Assembly (NCBI RefSeq): GCF_000526155.1
Contig: NZ_JAFN01000001.1
Coordinates: 2,133,014-2,197,013 of the forward strand
DNA length: 64,000 bases
Reading direction: 5' to 3'
Source of the DNA: Deferrisoma camini S3R1
GTDB taxonomy: Bacteria > Desulfobacterota > Deferrisomatia > Deferrisomatales > Deferrisomataceae
The position numbers and the translations under genes were made by a program. Position 1 is the first letter of the stretch; every line of letters starts with the position of its first letter. Below the pieces are notes generated by a model, which made no database searches, was not told where the DNA came from, and saw only the letters and a program-made list of their open reading frames with translations. Below, piece by piece: positions 61,089 to 64,000 of this stretch.

Positions 61089-63710
61089 ATGTCGAAAGTG
61101 ATGCTGGTCAATGTGGTCAACGAGGAGGAGAGCCGGATCGCCATCGTGGCCGACGGGCTCCTCGAAGAGGTGGCGATCGAAACCGCCCAGGTGGAACGCC
61201 TGGAAGGAAACATCTACAAGGCCCGGGTCGTCAAGGTGGTGCCCAGCCTGGACGCCGTGTTCGTGGACTTCGGGGCGGAGAAGAACGGCTTCCTGCCGGT
61301 GGAGGACATCCACCCCCGCTACTTCCCGGAAGGGAAGCGGTCCACCTCGGCCGTGAAGACGGGGCAGGAGCTGCTGGTCCAGGTGCGAAAGGGCGAGATG
61401 GGCCAGAAGGGGGCCGCGCTCACCACCTACATCAGCCTGCCCGGCCGGTACTTCGTGCTCATGCCCTACGTGGCCAAACGGGGGGTGTCGAAGAAGATCG
61501 AGGACGAGGCGACCCGCAAGCAGCTCCGCGACGCACTGGACGCGGCCCAGATCCCCGAGGAGATGGGCTACATCGTCCGCACCGCCGCCGAGGGCCGCAC
61601 CAAGCAGGAGCTCACCCGCGACGCCAACTACCTGCTGCGGCTGTGGAAGCGCATCCTGCGGGACGCCGAGGACGCGCCCGCGCCCAGCCTGCTGTACCAG
61701 GACTCGGACATCGTGATCCGCACGATCCGGGACTACTTCACCCCTGGCGTGGAGGAGGTGTGGATCGACAACCCGGAGGTGTTCGAGCAGGTGCGGCGGT
61801 TCTTCCAGGCCGTGATGCCGTGGTACACCCGAAGGGTGAAGCTGCACCAGCGCCGCACCCCGATCTTCGCCCGGTACAACGTGGAGCAGCAGCTGGCCAC
61901 GATCTACGAGAAGAGCGTGCCGCTGCCCTCGGGCGGCTCCATCGTGATCGAACAGACCGAGGCGCTGGTCAGCATCGACGTGAACTCGGGCGGGTCGTTC
62001 CAAGGCAAGGACATCGAGGAGACGGCGCTGAGGGTCAACGAGGAGGCGGCCCGCGAGGCGGCCCGGCAGCTGCGGCTGCGGGACCTGGGCGGCCTGATCG
62101 TGATCGACTTCATCGACATGCGTAGCTCCGCGAACCGCAGCGCCGTGCGCCGCGCCCTTCAGAAGGCCCTGAAGGAGGACAAGGCCCGGACCCGCGTGGG
62201 GTCGATCTCCCAGTTCGGCCTCCTGGAGCTGTCGCGCCAGCGGCTCAAGCCCGGGGCGGCCGCGGCCGTGACCCGGCCCTGCCCCTCGTGCCGGGGGTCG
62301 GGGCGGGTGCGGTCGCCGGAGAGCTTCGCCCTGTCGGTGCTGCGCATGATCCAGGCCGAGCTGCCCCGCAAGGAGCTGCGCCAGGTGCGGGTCGGGGTGC
62401 CGGCCGACGTGGCCGCCCTGATCGTGAACCGCAAGCGGCGGCGCCTGGCGGACTGGGAGCGGGAGTTCGAGACCTCGGTCCAGGTGTTCTCCGAACCCCA
62501 CCTGGGCCCCAACGATTACTTCTTCGTGTTCGTGGAGAACGGCACCCCTCGGATCGAGACCAACACCACCGACGTGCCCCACGACCTGGTGGCGGCGTAC
62601 CAGGGCATCCCCGAGCCCCCCACCCGCGTCCAGCGCGCCCCCGCGTACATCTTGATGGACGAGGAGCCGGAAGAGGAGGAAGAGCCCCCGGCTCCCGAAC
62701 CCGAGGAGACCGACGCGCAGCCCCCCGCCAAGAAGAAGCGCCGCCGGCGGCGCCGCAAGAAGAAGTCCGCTCCCGCCGAGGCCGCAGCCGGGGAGCAGCC
62801 GGCCGAGGGAAGCGGCTCCACCCCCGAGGGGGACGGCCAGCCGGAGGAGAAGGACCCGGAGCAGAAGGCCGGGGAGCCCTCCTCCGACGCAGAGGCGGGC
62901 TCCGAAGAGGCCGAGCCGCAGCCCCCCGCCAAGAAGAAGCGCCGCCGCCGGCGCCGCAAGAAGAAGTCCGCTCCCGCCGAGGCCGAGGCTGCGCCCCCGG
63001 CCCAGCCTACCGAGGCGGCGGCCTCGGCAGGGGAGCCTGCGCCCGGGCCCGCTCCCGCAGGGGAGCCCCCGGCAGCCGAGACGCCCCCTCCGGCCGAGGA
63101 GCCCGAGGAGAAGCCCAAGCCGAAACGTCGGAGAGCTCGGGAAAAGCCCCAGGAAGCCTCCCAGGAGACCGCGCAGGAGCCCGCCTCGGCCGACGCGCCC
63201 CCGTCCGAGACCGGGACCCCGGCCGAGACCGAAGGAACCGAAGGCCCCAAGCCGAAGCGGCGCAGGACCCGCAAGAGGGCTCCGGCGCAGGCTCAGGAGA
63301 CCGCCCCGGCCGAGCCCGCGGCAGCCTCCGACGAGACAGAGGCCAGCGAGGGGGAGAGACCCAAACGCCGAGCCACCCGGAAGAGCCGCCCGGAGCCTGC
63401 ACAGGAGGAGGTCGCGCAGGCCGGGACGCCCCCCGCCGAGAACGCGGCACCGGATGAGGCCGGCGAGGAGAAGGAACCCAAGCCCCGGCGCAGGAGTTCC
63501 CGCAAGAAGACCGCGGAGGCCCCCCCGGCGGACGGGACCGGGCAGCCCGCCCCGAAGGAGTCGGGCGGCGAGGAACCACCCAAGCCCAAGCGCCGCAGGA
63601 CCCGCAAGAAGACCCCGGAGCCGTCAACAGGCCCAGCGGACGCCGACACCAACGCCGGCGGGGACCCGGCGGAAGGAAGCGGCGAGGGGGGATCCGGGGG
63701 CGGGGCCTGA
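61089..63710 (+). CDS. rne/rng: Ribonuclease E/G family endoribonuclease with long basic tail
   Basis: This is the main mRNA-decay and rRNA-processing endonuclease. The first 500 or so residues are the catalytic core: an S1 domain (VVPSLDAVFVDFGAEKNGFLPVEDI), the 5'-sensor and DNase-I-like regions with SIDVNSGGSF and LIVIDFIDM carrying the catalytic Asp residues, and the zinc-link CPSCRGSGR. From about 520 to 873 is a low-complexity tail rich in Pro/Glu/Ala with at least six basic patches. Two are near-identical 66-base duplicates (62718-62783 and 62919-62984, PPAKKKRRRRRRKKKSAPAEA twice). Such tails bind RNA or degradosome partners in RNase E. GAGGAG precedes the ATG. Confidence 0.93.
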   Translation: MSKVMLVNVVNEEESRIAIVADGLLEEVAIETAQVERLEGNIYKARVVKVVPSLDAVFVDFGAEKNGFLPVEDIHPRYFPEGKRSTSAVKTGQELLVQVRKGEMGQKGAALTTYISLPGRYFVLMPYVAKRGVSKKIEDEATRKQLRDALDAAQIPEEMGYIVRTAAEGRTKQELTRDANYLLRLWKRILRDAEDAPAPSLLYQDSDIVIRTIRDYFTPGVEEVWIDNPEVFEQVRRFFQAVMPWYTRRVKLHQRRTPIFARYNVEQQLATIYEKSVPLPSGGSIVIEQTEALVSIDVNSGGSFQGKDIEETALRVNEEAAREAARQLRLRDLGGLIVIDFIDMRSSANRSAVRRALQKALKEDKARTRVGSISQFGLLELSRQRLKPGAAAAVTRPCPSCRGSGRVRSPESFALSVLRMIQAELPRKELRQVRVGVPADVAALIVNRKRRRLADWEREFETSVQVFSEPHLGPNDYFFVFVENGTPRIETNTTDVPHDLVAAYQGIPEPPTRVQRAPAYILMDEEPEEEEEPPAPEPEETDAQPPAKKKRRRRRRKKKSAPAEAAAGEQPAEGSGSTPEGDGQPEEKDPEQKAGEPSSDAEAGSEEAEPQPPAKKKRRRRRRKKKSAPAEAEAAPPAQPTEAAASAGEPAPGPAPAGEPPAAETPPPAEEPEEKPKPKRRRAREKPQEASQETAQEPASADAPPSETGTPAETEGTEGPKPKRRRTRKRAPAQAQETAPAEPAAASDETEASEGERPKRRATRKSRPEPAQEEVAQAGTPPAENAAPDEAGEEKEPKPRRRSSRKKTAEAPPADGTGQPAPKESGGEEPPKPKRRRTRKKTPEPSTGPADADTNAGGDPAEGSGEGGSGGGA
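62718..62984 (+). repeat. 66-bp direct repeats inside the rne/rng tail
   Basis: The 66-base segments at 62718-62783 and 62919-62984 are almost identical, 201 bases apart (67 codons), so the duplication keeps the frame and encodes a basic patch twice. Confidence 0.85.
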
Positions 63711-63755
63711 GCCCGTGCTCACCACAGGGGCTCCACGACCGGCATCGCCCCATCC

Positions 63756-63785
63756 TTGACCCTCTAACGGTCGGTTTGCTAGCGT
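63756..63785 (+). promoter_or_regulatory. Candidate promoter of the aminotransferase gene
   Basis: TTGACC (63756-63761) and TAGCGT (63780-63785) are 18 bases apart, about 70 bases before the GTG start. The -10 is weak. Confidence 0.35.
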
Positions 63786-63852
63786 TTTCGAGTTTGTGCC
63801 GATCCGCACACCTTGGGTTCGTCGTTTCCGGCAAACGAAAGGGAGGTCCACC

Positions 63853-64000
63853 GTGTACAACTACCGCCTGCTCGCGCCCGGCCCCACCCCTGTCCCCGAC
63901 GAGGCCCGGCTGGCCATGGCCCGGCCCGCCCTCCACCATCGGGAGCCCGAGTTCAAGCCCATCTTCGCCGCGTGCCGCCAGGGGCTGCGGTACGTGTTCC
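63853..64000 (+). CDS. Class V aminotransferase, N-terminal part
   Basis: The visible 49 codons read VYNYRLLAPGPTPVPDEARLAMARPALHHREPEFKPIF, the characteristic opening of PLP-dependent serine/alanine-glyoxylate-type aminotransferases (GPTPVP, HHR, EF). It runs off the window. GTG at 63853 with AGGGAGG upstream is the start. The exact substrate cannot be told from this part. Confidence 0.85.
   Translation, partial: MYNYRLLAPGPTPVPDEARLAMARPALHHREPEFKPIFAACRQGLRYVF

Overview
The window is one stretch of a very G+C-rich (by eye close to 70 %) Gram-negative bacterial chromosome, with dense operons and many GTG or TTG starts. LptE, an AsmA-like protein, Rne/Rng, a TrmFO-type tRNA methyltransferase, a CoA-disulfide-reductase/rhodanese fusion, a DUF6125-like protein and a PrpE-type acyl-CoA ligase fit a Deltaproteobacteria-like (Desulfobacterota or Desulfuromonadota) anaerobe such as the Deferrisoma group. 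The genus is inference; no rRNA gene is present to settle it.

Layout. 1-3.7 kb: a truncated LysR regulator, malate dehydrogenase, ubiX, a NUDIX hydrolase and a flavodoxin-fold protein. 3.8-9 kb: a frameshifted L,D-transpeptidase, DUF6125-like and unknown genes, the CoA-disulfide reductase and RidA. 9-16 kb: guaB-guaA-gmk-rpoZ-relA/spoT with a DjlA-like gene upstream. 16-25 kb: a PQQ-propeller lipoprotein, a PHP phosphoesterase, a nitroreductase, leuS-lptE-holA with 4-base stop/start overlaps, a flavodoxin and a secreted Cys-motif protein. 25.5-33.5 kb: one 2,669-residue predicted lipoprotein made of PKD, IPT, FG-GAP, choice-of-anchor and YGG-propeller modules. 33.7-43 kb: a Sel1 protein, MidA-like methyltransferase, trmFO, AsmA, tRNA-Arg, a radical SAM protein and a dynamin-like GTPase. 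43.7-45.6 kb: prpE. 45.7-59.5 kb: the information-processing cluster, transcribed right to left: tRNA-Thr-Tyr-Gly-Thr, tuf, rpmG, tRNA-Trp, secE, nusG, rplK, rplA, rplJ, rplL, rpoB, rpoC. 59.5-64 kb: cca divergent from rne/rng, then a truncated class V aminotransferase.

How it fits together. The right half is the classic tuf-sec-nus-rpl-rpo supply line, with a strong consensus promoter and a recognisable L10 leader. GMP synthesis, guanylate kinase, omega and the (p)ppGpp enzyme form a nucleotide/stringent-response block. mdh and prpE, 42 kb apart, share an unusual promoter-proximal motif, suggesting joint control of propionyl/acyl-CoA and dicarboxylate metabolism.

The most unusual content is between genes. 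There are four full and two shortened copies of a roughly 185-195 bp near-palindrome whose outer arms differ between copies but stay complementary within each copy. A second 184-bp element has perfect 20-bp terminal inverted repeats and a candidate CTAG target duplication. A third 158-bp palindrome precedes tRNA-Arg. Several heptanucleotide arrays occur; one type repeatedly ends just upstream of a Shine-Dalgarno sequence. I see no CRISPR array, prophage, transposase or rRNA.
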